Shown here piece by piece: positions 53,284-61,934 of a stretch of 64,000 nucleotides of DNA. This DNA comes from Sporobacter termitidis DSM 10068. GTDB lineage: Bacteria; Bacillota; Clostridia; Oscillospirales; Oscillospiraceae. Position 1 is the first letter of the stretch, and the number at the start of each line of letters is the position of its first letter. The notes below the pieces were generated by a model that searched no databases, was not told where the DNA came from, and was given only the letters and a program-made list of their open reading frames with translations. The translations under genes and the position numbers were made by a program. The stretch spans positions 186,001-250,000 of the forward strand of contig NZ_FQXV01000005.1 in the NCBI RefSeq assembly GCF_900130065.1, read 5' to 3'.

Positions 53284-53996
53284 ATGCTGCCGCCCGTCCC
53301 GTTCCGTGCGTCCTTGACCACGATCACCGAAAAATAGCAGGCGGACGCGTCAACGTCTGCCAGAGAATCGTAAACCCTTTCGTCCTTCATGCCGCAGTTG
53401 GCGACCATCCTGGCCTTTTCCAGCAGTCCCTCCGACTGCAGCGCCGACCGGACCTCGCCAAAGGCTTTGCCGCTCTTCATGAAGACCTTGGTGCCGTTCA
53501 GCCTCAGACTGTCCCGGAGGTTCCCGTAAGAGCCCGGTATGACGTGCAGCGGCTCCGACGTCTCCACCAGCGCGTCGCTCAGCTTCGCCGCCACGGCGCA
53601 GAAGGACGGCACGCCGGGGATAATCTCGGCCTCAAAGCCCGCCGCCCGGACGAGCCGGTGGACATATATGTAAGTCGAATAAACAGACGGGTCTCCCAAT
53701 GTCAGGAACGCCACGTCCGTCCCCTGGCGCAGGTGCCCGATGATGCTTTCGGCGGCGTTTTTGTGGGACGACCGCAGCACCGCCGCATCCTTCGTCATCG
53801 GCATATCAAGCTCCAGCAGCGGCTTTGCCTCTATGGCCGCCACGGCCTGCCGGGCAATGCCCAGCGCCACCCGCTCCCCGTCGCCGGATTTTGGGACGGC
53901 GATAAGGCCGCTCTCCGTGATGATTCTGGCCGCTTTCAGCGTCAGCAGCTCCGGGTCGCCGGGGCCGACGCCGACGCCGTATAATGTTCCCGCCAT
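53280..53996 (-). CDS. cbiL: Cobalt-precorrin-2 C20-methyltransferase
   Basis: A 238-aa SAM-dependent methyltransferase of the tetrapyrrole methylase family. GVGVGPGDPELLTLKAARII starts the protein; IPGVPSFCAVAAKL and FLTLGDPSVYSTYIY are CbiL/CobI-type active-site loops. It methylates C20 of cobalt-sirohydrochlorin. It is the first gene of the leftward operon under a cobalamin riboswitch. Confidence 0.92.
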   Translation of the reverse strand: MAGTLYGVGVGPGDPELLTLKAARIITESGLIAVPKSGDGERVALGIARQAVAAIEAKPLLELDMPMTKDAAVLRSSHKNAAESIIGHLRQGTDVAFLTLGDPSVYSTYIYVHRLVRAAGFEAEIIPGVPSFCAVAAKLSDALVETSEPLHVIPGSYGNLRDSLRLNGTKVFMKSGKAFGEVRSALQSEGLLEKARMVANCGMKDERVYDSLADVDASACYFSVIVVKDARNGTGGSI

Positions 53997-54020
53997 GCTT
54001 TTCCCTGCCTTTGGTTTCGT

Positions 54021-54053
54021 TTAAAAAATAAACACCTGCCGTACGACAGGTGT
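54021..54053 (-). terminator. Riboswitch expression-platform terminator before cbiL
   Basis: On the minus strand ACACCTGTCG / CGGCAGGTGT with a short loop and TTTATTTTTT. It lies between the riboswitch and cbiL, as expected for B12-induced termination. Confidence 0.75.
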
Positions 54054-54079
54054 AATAGGTATATCAGTCCGGCGCGTTC

Positions 54080-54270
54080 GCCGGAACAAACAACCCCCTT
54101 ATGCTTCGTAAGGCCGGTTTCAAATCTGACTGTGTATCCTGACTTATGCGTCGTCGCTTTGACCGCCTTCCCGGGTTCCCAGTGGCGCTATGGTCATCGC
54201 TCGGCAAATACAGTTGCGAGACAGTGCGGGACTTTCACCCGTCTTCCTACCATCAGACCTGCTTTGATAT
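54080..54270 (-). ncRNA. Cobalamin riboswitch controlling cbiL-hemA-hemC-cobA/hemD-hemB-hemL-cbiX
   Basis: On the minus strand the order of conserved elements is GACGGGTGAAAGTCCCGCAC, then a GCAACTGTA helix, GCCACTGGG, CCGGGAAGGCGG and a B12-box-type ACGCATAAGTCAGGATAC. A promoter lies upstream (54288-54315) and a terminator follows. Binding of adenosylcobalamin should shut off the operon, including the general heme genes. Confidence 0.92.
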
Positions 54271-54287
54271 TCAGTTTAACGCCATTA

Positions 54288-54315
54288 ATTATACATAAAA
54301 CACCGCCACAGTCAA
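54288..54315 (-). promoter_or_regulatory. Promoter of the leftward riboswitch operon
   Basis: Minus-strand TTGACT (54310-54315), 16-bp spacer, TATAAT (54288-54293). Confidence 0.7.
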
Positions 54316-54343
54316 GATGTTTCTCGGAACAGGCGGCCCGCGC

Positions 54344-54372
54344 TTGACAAAACGGCACGAAGGACTTACAAT
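54344..54372 (+). promoter_or_regulatory. Promoter of the rightward cbi operon
   Basis: TTGACA (54344-54349), 17-bp spacer, TACAAT (54367-54372). It is back to back with the leftward promoter; -35 boxes are only ~28 bp apart. Confidence 0.75.
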
Positions 54373-54379
54373 GAGCATC

Positions 54380-54560
54380 AAATATTTGCAGTGCTCTGGG
54401 AAGACGGGTGAGAGTCCCGCACGGAGCCGCCGCTGTAACGGTACCAGCACGTTTCATCATGTCACTGTGAGAAATCATGGGAAGGCGAAACGGGCGATGA
54501 CGCCGGAGTCAGAATACCTGCGCTGCAAATCACTCCATCACGGGCTGACGGACCTTTGGC
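54380..54560 (+). ncRNA. Cobalamin riboswitch controlling the cbiD operon
   Basis: Conserved elements GAAGACGGGTGAGAGTCCCG, GCCGCTGTAACGGTA, CACTGTGAGAAATCATGGGAAGGCG and GATGACGCCGGAGTCAGAATAC appear in order. It differs from the leftward copy in peripheral helices, so the two are not recent duplicates. Confidence 0.92.
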
Positions 54561-54597
54561 CGGTGTGATTTGTGCAAGGGCTGCCCTTGTGTGATCG

Positions 54598-54628
54598 TAC
54601 CTTCTCCGTCGGGAGAGGGTTTTTTTAT
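54598..54628 (+). terminator. Riboswitch expression-platform terminator before cbiD
   Basis: CTTCTCC / GGGAGAGG hairpin followed by a run of seven T. An AAGGGC/GCCCTT hairpin just upstream may be the competing antiterminator partner. Confidence 0.75.
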
Positions 54629-54665
54629 TCCCCGCCGTGGATTTATCAGGAAACGGGGTATCTCG

Positions 54666-55808
54666 GTGGCGTTCGAACAATACATACAAAAGGGCTCGCA
54701 AAGGCTGCGCTGCGGCTTTACGACCGGCAGCTGCGCCGCGCTGGCGGCCAAAGCGGCGGCCGTCGCGCTCCTGACCGGCAAAGCGCCGGGCACCGTCGCG
54801 ATCATGACGCCGAAGCGCTTGTCTGTCGAGGTTCCGGTTCTGGAGGCCGAAGCGGGCGCCGATTATGCCGTCTGCGCCGTCATGAAGGACAGCGGGGACG
54901 ATCCCGACGTCACAAACGGCGCGCTCGTTTACGCGCGCGTGACCAAAACGGAAGCGCCCGGTATCGCCATCGACGGCGGCACCGGCGTGGGCCGCGTTAC
55001 CAAGCCCGGCCTGGACCAGCCGGTGGGTGCCGCCGCCATCAACAGAGTTCCCCGGCAGATGATCGCCGCGGAGGTCCAAAGCGTCTGCGACCGGTACGGG
55101 TACGCGGGCGGCGTCTCGGTGGTCATCAGCATCCCCGCGGGCGCCGCGCTGGCCGCGCGGACCTTCAACCCCAAGCTCGGCATCGAGGGCGGCCTGTCCG
55201 TTCTGGGCACCAGCGGCATCGTCGAGCCCATGAGCGCTCAGGCGCTCATCGACACCATCGGCGTGGAGCTGCGCCAGCTGGCCGCAAAGGGCTATCGAAA
55301 GGTCATCCTCACCCCCGGCAATTACGGGGAGGCGTTTTTGAAAACGATGCCGTATCTGACCGCCGCCCCCACGGTCAAATTTTCAAACTTCGCCGGCGAC
55401 ACGCTGGATTTCGCGGCCGCGTACGGCTTTCAGAAAATCCTGGTCGTGGGCCACGCCGGAAAGCTCGTCAAGCTCGCCGGGGGCATCATGAACACCCACT
55501 CCGCCGTCGCCGACTGCCGGGGCGAGATCATCGCCGCCCACGCCGCGCTCCACGGAGCCGGGCGGGAAGCCGCCCGGGCGCTGATGGACGCCGTGTCTAC
55601 GGACGCGTGCCTCGACATCCTCGACCGGATGGGGCTGCTGGAGGACGTGCTGTCCTCCCTGCTGGGCAGGATCCAGGAGCAGCTGCAGCGCCGCGCCGGC
55701 GGCGGGACGGAGATCGGCGCCGTGATGTTTTCAAACGTCCGCGGCCTGCTCGGCCAAACGGAGACGGCGCCGGGCATTATCGACTCGTTTTATCAGGAGG
55801 AAAAATAA
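54666..55808 (+). CDS. cbiD: Cobalt-precorrin-5B C1-methyltransferase
   Basis: A 380-aa enzyme of the anaerobic corrin pathway that methylates C1. LRCGFTTGSCAALAAKAAA is the strong CbiD signature; GLDQPVGAAAIN and LGTSGIVEPMS also fit. A GTG at 54666 is taken as the start because upstream codons run through the terminator hairpin; the ribosome site is modest. It is first in a seven-gene operon with short or overlapping junctions. Confidence 0.93.
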   Translation: MAFEQYIQKGSQRLRCGFTTGSCAALAAKAAAVALLTGKAPGTVAIMTPKRLSVEVPVLEAEAGADYAVCAVMKDSGDDPDVTNGALVYARVTKTEAPGIAIDGGTGVGRVTKPGLDQPVGAAAINRVPRQMIAAEVQSVCDRYGYAGGVSVVISIPAGAALAARTFNPKLGIEGGLSVLGTSGIVEPMSAQALIDTIGVELRQLAAKGYRKVILTPGNYGEAFLKTMPYLTAAPTVKFSNFAGDTLDFAAAYGFQKILVVGHAGKLVKLAGGIMNTHSAVADCRGEIIAAHAALHGAGREAARALMDAVSTDACLDILDRMGLLEDVLSSLLGRIQEQLQRRAGGGTEIGAVMFSNVRGLLGQTETAPGIIDSFYQEEK

Positions 55809-56564
55809 ATGGTTTATTTTGTGGGCGCCGGGAGCGGCGCGCCGGATCTGATCACCCTGCGGGGCGTGGAAAGGCTGAAAGCGGCGGACGTCGTCATTTA
55901 TGCCGGCAGCCTCGTGAACCCGGCGCTGCTGCAGTACGCCAAGGACGGCTGCCGAATTCATAACAGCGCGGAAATGACGCTGGAGCAGGTGCTCGAGGTC
56001 ATAAAGGACGCCGAGGCGAAAGGCGAGACGACCGTCCGCCTCCACACCGGCGACCCGTGCCTCTACGGCGCCGTCCGTGAGCAGATGGATATTCTGGACA
56101 CGCTGGGCGTTGCCTACGAGAGCGTGCCGGGCGTGTCCAGCTTTTGCGGGGCCGCCGCGGCGCTGAACGCGGAATACACGCTGCCCTCCGTGAGCCAGAG
56201 CGTCGTTATCACACGCATGGCGGGCCGCACGCCCGTACCGGACCGGGAAAGCATCAAAAGCTTTGCCGCCCATGGCTGCACGATGGTGATCTTCCTGAGC
56301 TCCGGGCTGACCGGGGCACTCCAGGAGGAGCTTATCCAGGGCGGTTATGACGGCGCCACCCCGGCGGCCATCGTCTACAAGGCGACCTGGCCGGACGAGA
56401 AAACCTTCCGCTGCACCGTCAGCACGATTCACGAGACGATGACGAAAAACAACATCAGTAATACCGCCCTGATCCTGGTGGGCAATTTCCTGGGCCGGGA
56501 TTACGAGCGCTCAAAGCTGTACGATCCGGCCTTCACCACCGCCTTCCGGGCCGCCGAGCAATGA
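55809..56564 (+). CDS. cbiF: Cobalt-precorrin-4 C11-methyltransferase
   Basis: A 251-aa tetrapyrrole methylase. VYFVGAGSGAPDLITLRG, IIYAGSLVN-type (VVIYAGSLVNP), RLHTGDPCLYGAVREQMD and VPGVSSFCGAAAAL are CbiF/CobM motifs. It adds a methyl at C11 before ring contraction products are opened. It directly follows cbiD and overlaps cbiG by 4 nt. Confidence 0.94.
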   Translation: MVYFVGAGSGAPDLITLRGVERLKAADVVIYAGSLVNPALLQYAKDGCRIHNSAEMTLEQVLEVIKDAEAKGETTVRLHTGDPCLYGAVREQMDILDTLGVAYESVPGVSSFCGAAAALNAEYTLPSVSQSVVITRMAGRTPVPDRESIKSFAAHGCTMVIFLSSGLTGALQEELIQGGYDGATPAAIVYKATWPDEKTFRCTVSTIHETMTKNNISNTALILVGNFLGRDYERSKLYDPAFTTAFRAAEQ

Positions 56565-57562
56565 AGATCGGTCTCATTTCCTTTACCGCCGGGGGATATA
56601 ACCTGGGCGTCCGGCTCTGCGGGTCTCTGGAAGCGGCCGGGCACGAGGCCGGACTGGTCCGCTGCGGCGACGAGCAGCTCGGCGTCTGGACGGCTGAGCA
56701 CTTCCCGGGTGACAATGCCCTGATCTTTATCGGCGCGGCGGGGATCGCCGTCCGGGCCGTGGCCCCCCACGTCAAATCAAAAACGTCCGATCCGGCGGTC
56801 TTGGTCGTGGACGACAACGCCCATTTCGTCGTCCCCCTGCTGTCCGGCCACATCGGCGGCGCCAACGAGCTGGCCGGGGCCGTGGCGAAGCTTCTCGAGG
56901 CCATCCCCGTCATCACAACCGCCACGGACGGCGGCGGTATTTTCGCCGTTGACACATGGGCCGTCAAGCAGGGGCTGAGGATCATCAACCCCGAGCGGAT
57001 CAAGCGCGTCTCCGCTCTGCTGCTGGCCGGGGAGACCGTGGGCTACAGGAGTCTCTTCCCTGTGGTGGGCACACCGCCGGACGGGCTTATAGAAAACACG
57101 AAAAAATATGATCTCTCCATAACCTTCAAGACGAAGGGCAACCCTCTGGCGCTCCGGCTCGTCCCGCCGATCCTGACCCTGGGCGTCGGCTGCCGGAAGG
57201 GGGTGACGGCCGAGGAATTGGAACGGGGCTTTGCGATGCTCCTCAGCAAGGCGAGCTTTTACAGGGAGGCCGTCGTCCAGGTCTGCAGCATTGACCTCAA
57301 GGCGGAGGAGCCGGGACTTCTGGAATTCTGCCGGGCAAACGGCTTCCCCTTCAAAACATTCTCTTCCGCCCAGCTCAACGCCGTGAAGGGCAATTTCACA
57401 GCGTCGGAGTTTGTCCGTAAAACGACCGGCACCGACAATGTGTGCGAGCGGAGCGCGGTCCTCGGCAGCGGGGGCACGCTCCTGACGAGAAAAGACGCCG
57501 GGAACGGCATGACAATGGCATTTGCAATGGCGCCCTACTGGGTGCGCTTTACGGAGGAATAA
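56561..57562 (+). CDS. cbiG: Cobalt-precorrin-5A hydrolase
   Basis: A 333-aa enzyme that opens the delta-lactone and releases acetaldehyde, a step found in the oxygen-independent route. FIGAAGIAVRAVAPHVKSK and HFVVPLLSGHIGGANELA belong to the N-terminal domain; LGVGCRKGVTAEELE opens the C-terminal domain. Its presence marks the anaerobic pathway. Confidence 0.93.
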   Translation: MKIGLISFTAGGYNLGVRLCGSLEAAGHEAGLVRCGDEQLGVWTAEHFPGDNALIFIGAAGIAVRAVAPHVKSKTSDPAVLVVDDNAHFVVPLLSGHIGGANELAGAVAKLLEAIPVITTATDGGGIFAVDTWAVKQGLRIINPERIKRVSALLLAGETVGYRSLFPVVGTPPDGLIENTKKYDLSITFKTKGNPLALRLVPPILTLGVGCRKGVTAEELERGFAMLLSKASFYREAVVQVCSIDLKAEEPGLLEFCRANGFPFKTFSSAQLNAVKGNFTASEFVRKTTGTDNVCERSAVLGSGGTLLTRKDAGNGMTMAFAMAPYWVRFTEE

Positions 57563-57565
57563 TCA

Positions 57566-58297
57566 ATGGGAAAACTCTACGTCGTCGGCCTGGGGCCGGG
57601 AAAAGCCGAAGGCATGACGCGGGAAGCGCACGCGGCGCTCACCAAATCCGAGCTCATCTGCGGCTACAGCAAATATATCGAGCTTGTGCGGCCTCTCTAT
57701 CCGGACAAGGCATATCTCTCCACCGGCATGTGCAGCGAGATTGACCGCTGCCGGGCAGCCCTGGAGGCCGCCGCCGACAAGACCGTATCCATGGTCTGCA
57801 GCGGAGACGCCGGCGTGTACGGCATGGCGGGCCTCATCTATGAGCTCTCCGCCGAGATGCCTTCTGTCGAGATCGAGATCATCCCCGGCGTCACGGCGGC
57901 CCAGAGCGGCGGGGCCATCCTCGGCGCGCCGCTGATGCAGGACTACGCGGTAATTTCTCTGTCGGATCTGCTGGTCAGCTGGGCAACGATCGAAAAGCGC
58001 CTGCGCGGCGCCGCCGCCGGCGACTTTGCCGTCGTGCTGTACAATCCGTCCAGCCACAAGCGGAAGGACCACCTGAAACGGGCCTGTGACATTTTGATGG
58101 AATACAAAAGCGGCGAAACCGTCTGCGGCATTGTCCGGAATATCGGCCGCGCCGGCGAGGACAGCGCCATTCTCACCCTCGCCGCGCTGCGCGACACAGA
58201 GGTCGACATGTTCACCACCGTCTTTATCGGCAGCGGCAATACCCGCGTGGTCGCTGGGAAGATGGTCACCCCGCGCGGATACGAGGGGAAAAAGTGA
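57566..58297 (+). CDS. cbiH: Cobalt-precorrin-3B C17-methyltransferase
   Basis: A 243-aa ring-contracting methyltransferase. LYVVGLGPGKAEGMTREA, GYSKYIELV, VCSGDAGVYGMAGL and IPGVTAAQSGGAILGAPL match CbiH/CobJ. It lacks the extra C-terminal domain present in some fusions. Four-base overlap with cbiJ. Confidence 0.94.
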   Translation: MGKLYVVGLGPGKAEGMTREAHAALTKSELICGYSKYIELVRPLYPDKAYLSTGMCSEIDRCRAALEAAADKTVSMVCSGDAGVYGMAGLIYELSAEMPSVEIEIIPGVTAAQSGGAILGAPLMQDYAVISLSDLLVSWATIEKRLRGAAAGDFAVVLYNPSSHKRKDHLKRACDILMEYKSGETVCGIVRNIGRAGEDSAILTLAALRDTEVDMFTTVFIGSGNTRVVAGKMVTPRGYEGKK

Positions 58298-59052
58298 AGA
58301 AGCTCCTGATTTTCGGCGGCACCAGCGAGGAGCACGCCCTTGTCCGGGCGCTCGCGCCCCTCGGCCTGGATATCACGCTCTGCGTGGCCAGCGACTACGG
58401 CCGGCTGATGGCGCCCGCCGGACATAACATGCGTGTGGAAACGGGACGCCTGGACCTTTTGCAGATCCGGGAGCTCCTCCGGCGCGAAGGCTTTGTCGGC
58501 GTTGTGGACGCCACACACCCTTACGCCGTGGAAGCCACGAAAAATATCAGGGCCGCCGCTTTTGAATCGGGCGTCAGCTACTTCAGGCTCCTTCGGGACA
58601 AAAGCGTCCCCAAGTCCGCCGTCATTGCAGCCACGGTTCAGGACGCGGCCGAAAAATTGAACGGAACGTCAGGCAACGTGCTCCTGACCACGGGCAGCAA
58701 GGAACTGGCGGCCTTTACCGCTGTCAGGGATTTTAAGAACCGCCTTTATCCCCGCGTGCTGCCGACCGCGGAATCCCTCGGCGCCTGCATGAGGCACGGC
58801 TTTCTCCCCAATCATATCATCGCCATGCACGGCCCCTTCTCACAGGAGCTCAACATTGCCCTGATGCGCCAGTTTGACATCAAGACCCTCGTGACCAAGG
58901 ACGGGGGCGCTCTGGGCGGCTTTCCGGAAAAGGTCGGCGCCGCCGAGGAGCTGGGCGCCGGACTCATCGTCATCCGCCGGCCCGAGGAGGACGGGCTCAC
59001 CCTTGGTGAGGTCGTGACCGGGGTGGCAAAATTACTGGAGGTGACGGCATGA
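58294..59052 (+). CDS. cbiJ: Cobalt-precorrin-6A reductase
   Basis: A 252-aa NADH-type reductase. LLIFGGTSEEHALVRAL starts the nucleotide-binding fold; VDATHPYAVEATKNI and YFRLLRDKS are CbiJ/CobK motifs, and LVTKDGGALGGFPEKV lies near the C-terminus. The start is a GTG that overlaps the cbiH stop. It reduces a double bond in the macrocycle. Confidence 0.92.
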   Translation: MKKLLIFGGTSEEHALVRALAPLGLDITLCVASDYGRLMAPAGHNMRVETGRLDLLQIRELLRREGFVGVVDATHPYAVEATKNIRAAAFESGVSYFRLLRDKSVPKSAVIAATVQDAAEKLNGTSGNVLLTTGSKELAAFTAVRDFKNRLYPRVLPTAESLGACMRHGFLPNHIIAMHGPFSQELNIALMRQFDIKTLVTKDGGALGGFPEKVGAAEELGAGLIVIRRPEEDGLTLGEVVTGVAKLLEVTA

Positions 59053-60257
59053 GCATCGCCATTGTGGGGATGGGCATGGGCACCGCCGGCACGCTGACGG
59101 CGGACGCGCGCCGGGCCATCGACGGCGCCGACGTCCTTATCGGCGCCGGGCGGCTGCTGGACGCCCTGCCGGACAGCGGCGCGCCGTCCCGCCACGCCGC
59201 CGTGGCGGCCGGAGACATTCTGGCGCTCATTGAGCGGAACCGGGGCGAAAATATCTGCGTGCTGATGAGCGGCGACGTGGGCTTTTACAGCGGCGCCAGG
59301 GCGCTTGCGGAAAAGCTGCCGGCGGACGGGCTGGAGCTCTTCCCGGGCATTTCGAGCGTCCAGTATTTTGCCGCGCGGCTCCGCCGCCCCTGGCAGGACT
59401 GGAAGCTCGTCAGCGCCCACGGCGTCCCGTGCGACGCCGCCGGTATCGTGCGCGATCACCGGGAGACGTTTTTCCTGACCGGGGGAGCGCTGACCGTGGA
59501 GGCCATCTGCCAAGCATTATGCAGCACCGGGCTCGGACACGTTACAGTTACCGCCGGCGAAAACCTCGGCAGCGGCACGGAGCGCATCACGTCGGGCACC
59601 GCCGAAGCGCTGGCCCGGCGCCGGCACGAGCCGCTCGCCGTCCTGCTGGCGGAGAATCCCGACCCCCGCCGGCACGTCTCCTGCGGTTATCCCGATGACG
59701 CGTTTATCCGCGGGGATATCCCCATGACGAAAAGCGAGGTCCGCAGTGTCGTTTTATCCAAGCTGCGGCTGCGGGGGGGCGATATCGTCTATGACGTGGG
59801 CGCCGGCACCGGCTCCGTCTCCGTCGAGGCGGCGCTGCTGGCCGGGAACGGCCATGTCTACGCATTCGAGCGCGAGAGCGAGGGCTGCCGGCTCATCGGG
59901 GAAAACGCCAAAAAATTCGGCGTATCCAACGTAACCGCCCTGGCGGGCGAAGCCCCGGCGTCCTTTGACGGCCTGCCCGTACCGGACGCGGCGTTTGTGG
60001 GCGGCAGCGGCGGCGGCCTGGAGGATATCCTCCGGCGCCTTCTGGCCTTAAATCCCGCGATCCGCCTCGTCGTCAGCGCCATCGCGTTAGAGACGGTAAA
60101 CGAAGCCACGGCGCTGTTTGGCAGCCTGCCGCTGCGGGACGCCGAGATCGTGCAGATATCCGTCAGCCGCGCAAAGCTGCTGGGCGCGCATCATCTGATG
60201 CTCGGCCAAAACCCGGTATTCATCTTCAGCGGGACGGGCAGCCCGTCACCAACATAA
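59049..60257 (+). CDS. cbiET: Precorrin-6Y C5,15-methyltransferase / decarboxylase (CbiE-CbiT fusion)
   Basis: A 402-aa bifunctional enzyme. Residues ~1-200: CbiE (MGTAGTLTADARRAIDGADVLIGAGR, VLMSGDVGFYSGA). Residues ~205-400: CbiT methyltransferase/decarboxylase, with PMTKSEVRSVVLSKLRL and the SAM site VYDVGAGTGSVSVEAALL. It methylates C5 and C15 and removes the C12 acetate carboxyl. It overlaps cbiJ by 4 nt. Confidence 0.94.
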   Translation: MSIAIVGMGMGTAGTLTADARRAIDGADVLIGAGRLLDALPDSGAPSRHAAVAAGDILALIERNRGENICVLMSGDVGFYSGARALAEKLPADGLELFPGISSVQYFAARLRRPWQDWKLVSAHGVPCDAAGIVRDHRETFFLTGGALTVEAICQALCSTGLGHVTVTAGENLGSGTERITSGTAEALARRRHEPLAVLLAENPDPRRHVSCGYPDDAFIRGDIPMTKSEVRSVVLSKLRLRGGDIVYDVGAGTGSVSVEAALLAGNGHVYAFERESEGCRLIGENAKKFGVSNVTALAGEAPASFDGLPVPDAAFVGGSGGGLEDILRRLLALNPAIRLVVSAIALETVNEATALFGSLPLRDAEIVQISVSRAKLLGAHHLMLGQNPVFIFSGTGSPSPT

Positions 60258-60270
60258 AAAGGAGAGCATT

Positions 60271-60906
60271 ATGGACTGGCACGAACTGGCGCCCATGGAC
60301 ATTGAAAAAAGAAGCTTTGAGATCATCACCCGGGAGCTGGGCGGAAGAACGCTGGACCCGGAGCGCGCGCCGATCATCAAGCGCGTCATCCACACCACGG
60401 CCGACCTGGACTACGCCGACACGCTGTATTTTTCCGAGGACGCCGTAAAGGCGGGCAAAGCCGCGCTGCTGGCCGGCGCGTCGATCGTCACCGACACGCG
60501 CATGGCGGAGGCCGGGATCAACAAAACGGCGCTCAGCAAGCTGGGCGGCGCCGTTTACTGCTTCATGTCGGACCAGGATGTGGCCGGCGAAGCCAAAGCC
60601 CGCGGCATCACCCGCGCCGCCGTCAGCATGGAAAAGGCCGCGGTGCTCACCGGCCCCCTGATCATCGCCGCCGGCAACGCGCCGACAGCGCTTCTCCGGC
60701 TCAACGAGCTCATCTGGGAGGGCCGCATCAAGCCGGATCTGATCGTCGGCGTCCCCGTCGGCTTTGTCAACGTGGTGGAGAGCAAGGAGATCATCAAGGC
60801 GTCCGGTATCCCCTGCATCCTTTCCCTGGGGAGAAAGGGCGGCAGCAACGTGGCCGCCGCCATCATAAACGCCCTGCTCTATACCCTGCACGACAGGGAG
60901 CAATAA
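60271..60906 (+). CDS. cbiC: Cobalt-precorrin-8 methylmutase
   Basis: A 211-aa isomerase that moves the C11 methyl to C12, giving cobyrinate. IEKRSFEIITREL contains the family start; RVIHTTADLDY carries the catalytic His; GNAPTALLRLNELI and VGFVNVVESKE are typical. AAAAAGGAG precedes the ATG. The operon ends here; cbiA, cbiP and later genes are not in the window. Confidence 0.95.
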   Translation: MDWHELAPMDIEKRSFEIITRELGGRTLDPERAPIIKRVIHTTADLDYADTLYFSEDAVKAGKAALLAGASIVTDTRMAEAGINKTALSKLGGAVYCFMSDQDVAGEAKARGITRAAVSMEKAAVLTGPLIIAAGNAPTALLRLNELIWEGRIKPDLIVGVPVGFVNVVESKEIIKASGIPCILSLGRKGGSNVAAAIINALLYTLHDREQ

Positions 60907-60910
60907 GCCA

Positions 60911-60949
60911 AAAAACACTTCCGGGCGTCATGCTTTGAAGTGTTTTTTT
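60911..60949 (+). terminator. Terminator of the cbi operon
   Basis: AAAACACTTC / GAAGTGTTTT with a 15-nt loop and a T-run. Confidence 0.8.
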
Positions 60950-61071
60950 GTTTTGATCAACACGTGCCATCCTCCAGCAAAGATAAATCTCTGCCAGTAC
61001 ATCTCTCCATGGCGCCGATTCTAACGGGGCCGCGCCGCGCATAGAGATAATAGGACTTTATCGTAAAAAGG

Positions 61072-61791
61072 ATGATAACGGCATTGAAGGGTCAGGCGCG
61101 CCAGGGCTTTATTGTCGCCGAATATATCCTGATGATCGCGCTGGTCGCGGCGATCTGCTGCTTTCTCAATCCAGGGGCCGCGGCCCGTCCCGGCGCTGAA
61201 AGCGGCGTGATCGTCGTCGACGCCGGCCACGGCGGTGTTGACGGCGGCACGAACAGGGGCGGCTTGCTCGAAAAAGATATCAACCTGAAGCTGGCCCTGC
61301 AGCTCAAAACGCTGCTGGAGCGCCGGGGCTACACGGTTGTACTGACGCGGGACAGCGACGTCGCCCTCGATAACCTGAACAAGGCCAGCAGCAGCAGGCA
61401 CAAACGAGACCTGATCGCCCGGGTGGGCATTATCAATTCAAGCAGCGCGCGGCTATTTTTGAGCATCCACGTCAACAGCCTCGCCGGCGATCCTTCGGAA
61501 AGCGGCTCCCTCGTCTTTTACGGCGCGAAATTCCCGCAGAGCAAAGCGCTGGCTGCCTCTGTTCAAAACGCGCTGAACGCCATAACGGTCGATGGGAAGG
61601 CCAGAAAGCAGCACGCTCCCCTGCCCGGCCGGTTTTATGTTCTGAATGGGTCCAACGTGCCGGGCGTGCTCATTGAAACGGCTTATATAACAAACAGCAG
61701 GGAGAAAGAGCTGCTGGCCTCCGAGGATTTCCTCTGCCGGCTTGCCGCGGCCATCGCGGACGGCACGGCGCAGTACTTAAAAACCGAATAA
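61072..61791 (+). CDS. cwlD: N-acetylmuramoyl-L-alanine amidase, CwlD-like
   Basis: A 239-aa Amidase_3 protein with one N-terminal membrane/signal helix (VAEYILMIALVAAICCFL). Zinc ligands: His in VVDAGHGGVDGG, Glu in LLEKDINLKLA, His in FLSIHVNSLAG; the catalytic Glu is in GVLIETAYITN. CwlD removes side peptides so that muramic-delta-lactam can form in spore cortex. Size and single-domain layout fit CwlD rather than autolysins. The ribosome site is weak and the exact start uncertain. Confidence 0.82.
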   Translation: MITALKGQARQGFIVAEYILMIALVAAICCFLNPGAAARPGAESGVIVVDAGHGGVDGGTNRGGLLEKDINLKLALQLKTLLERRGYTVVLTRDSDVALDNLNKASSSRHKRDLIARVGIINSSSARLFLSIHVNSLAGDPSESGSLVFYGAKFPQSKALAASVQNALNAITVDGKARKQHAPLPGRFYVLNGSNVPGVLIETAYITNSREKELLASEDFLCRLAAAIADGTAQYLKTE

Positions 61792-61794
61792 AAC

Positions 61795-61831
61795 GCGCCC
61801 CTCCGCTGATCGATATGCCGCGGAGGGGCGC
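61795..61831 (+). terminator. Hairpin after cwlD-like gene
   Basis: GCGCCCCTCCGC / GCGGAGGGGCGC with a ~12-nt loop. The T-run is poor, so it may terminate weakly. Confidence 0.6.
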
Positions 61832-61934
61832 TGTATTGTCTGCCGGGCACTGTTACGCTTTGACCTGTCGATACATATAATACAGTGGCTGCCGGCATCC
61901 GTCCGAGACGGTCAAGTTATTGGAGGAACAAAAG

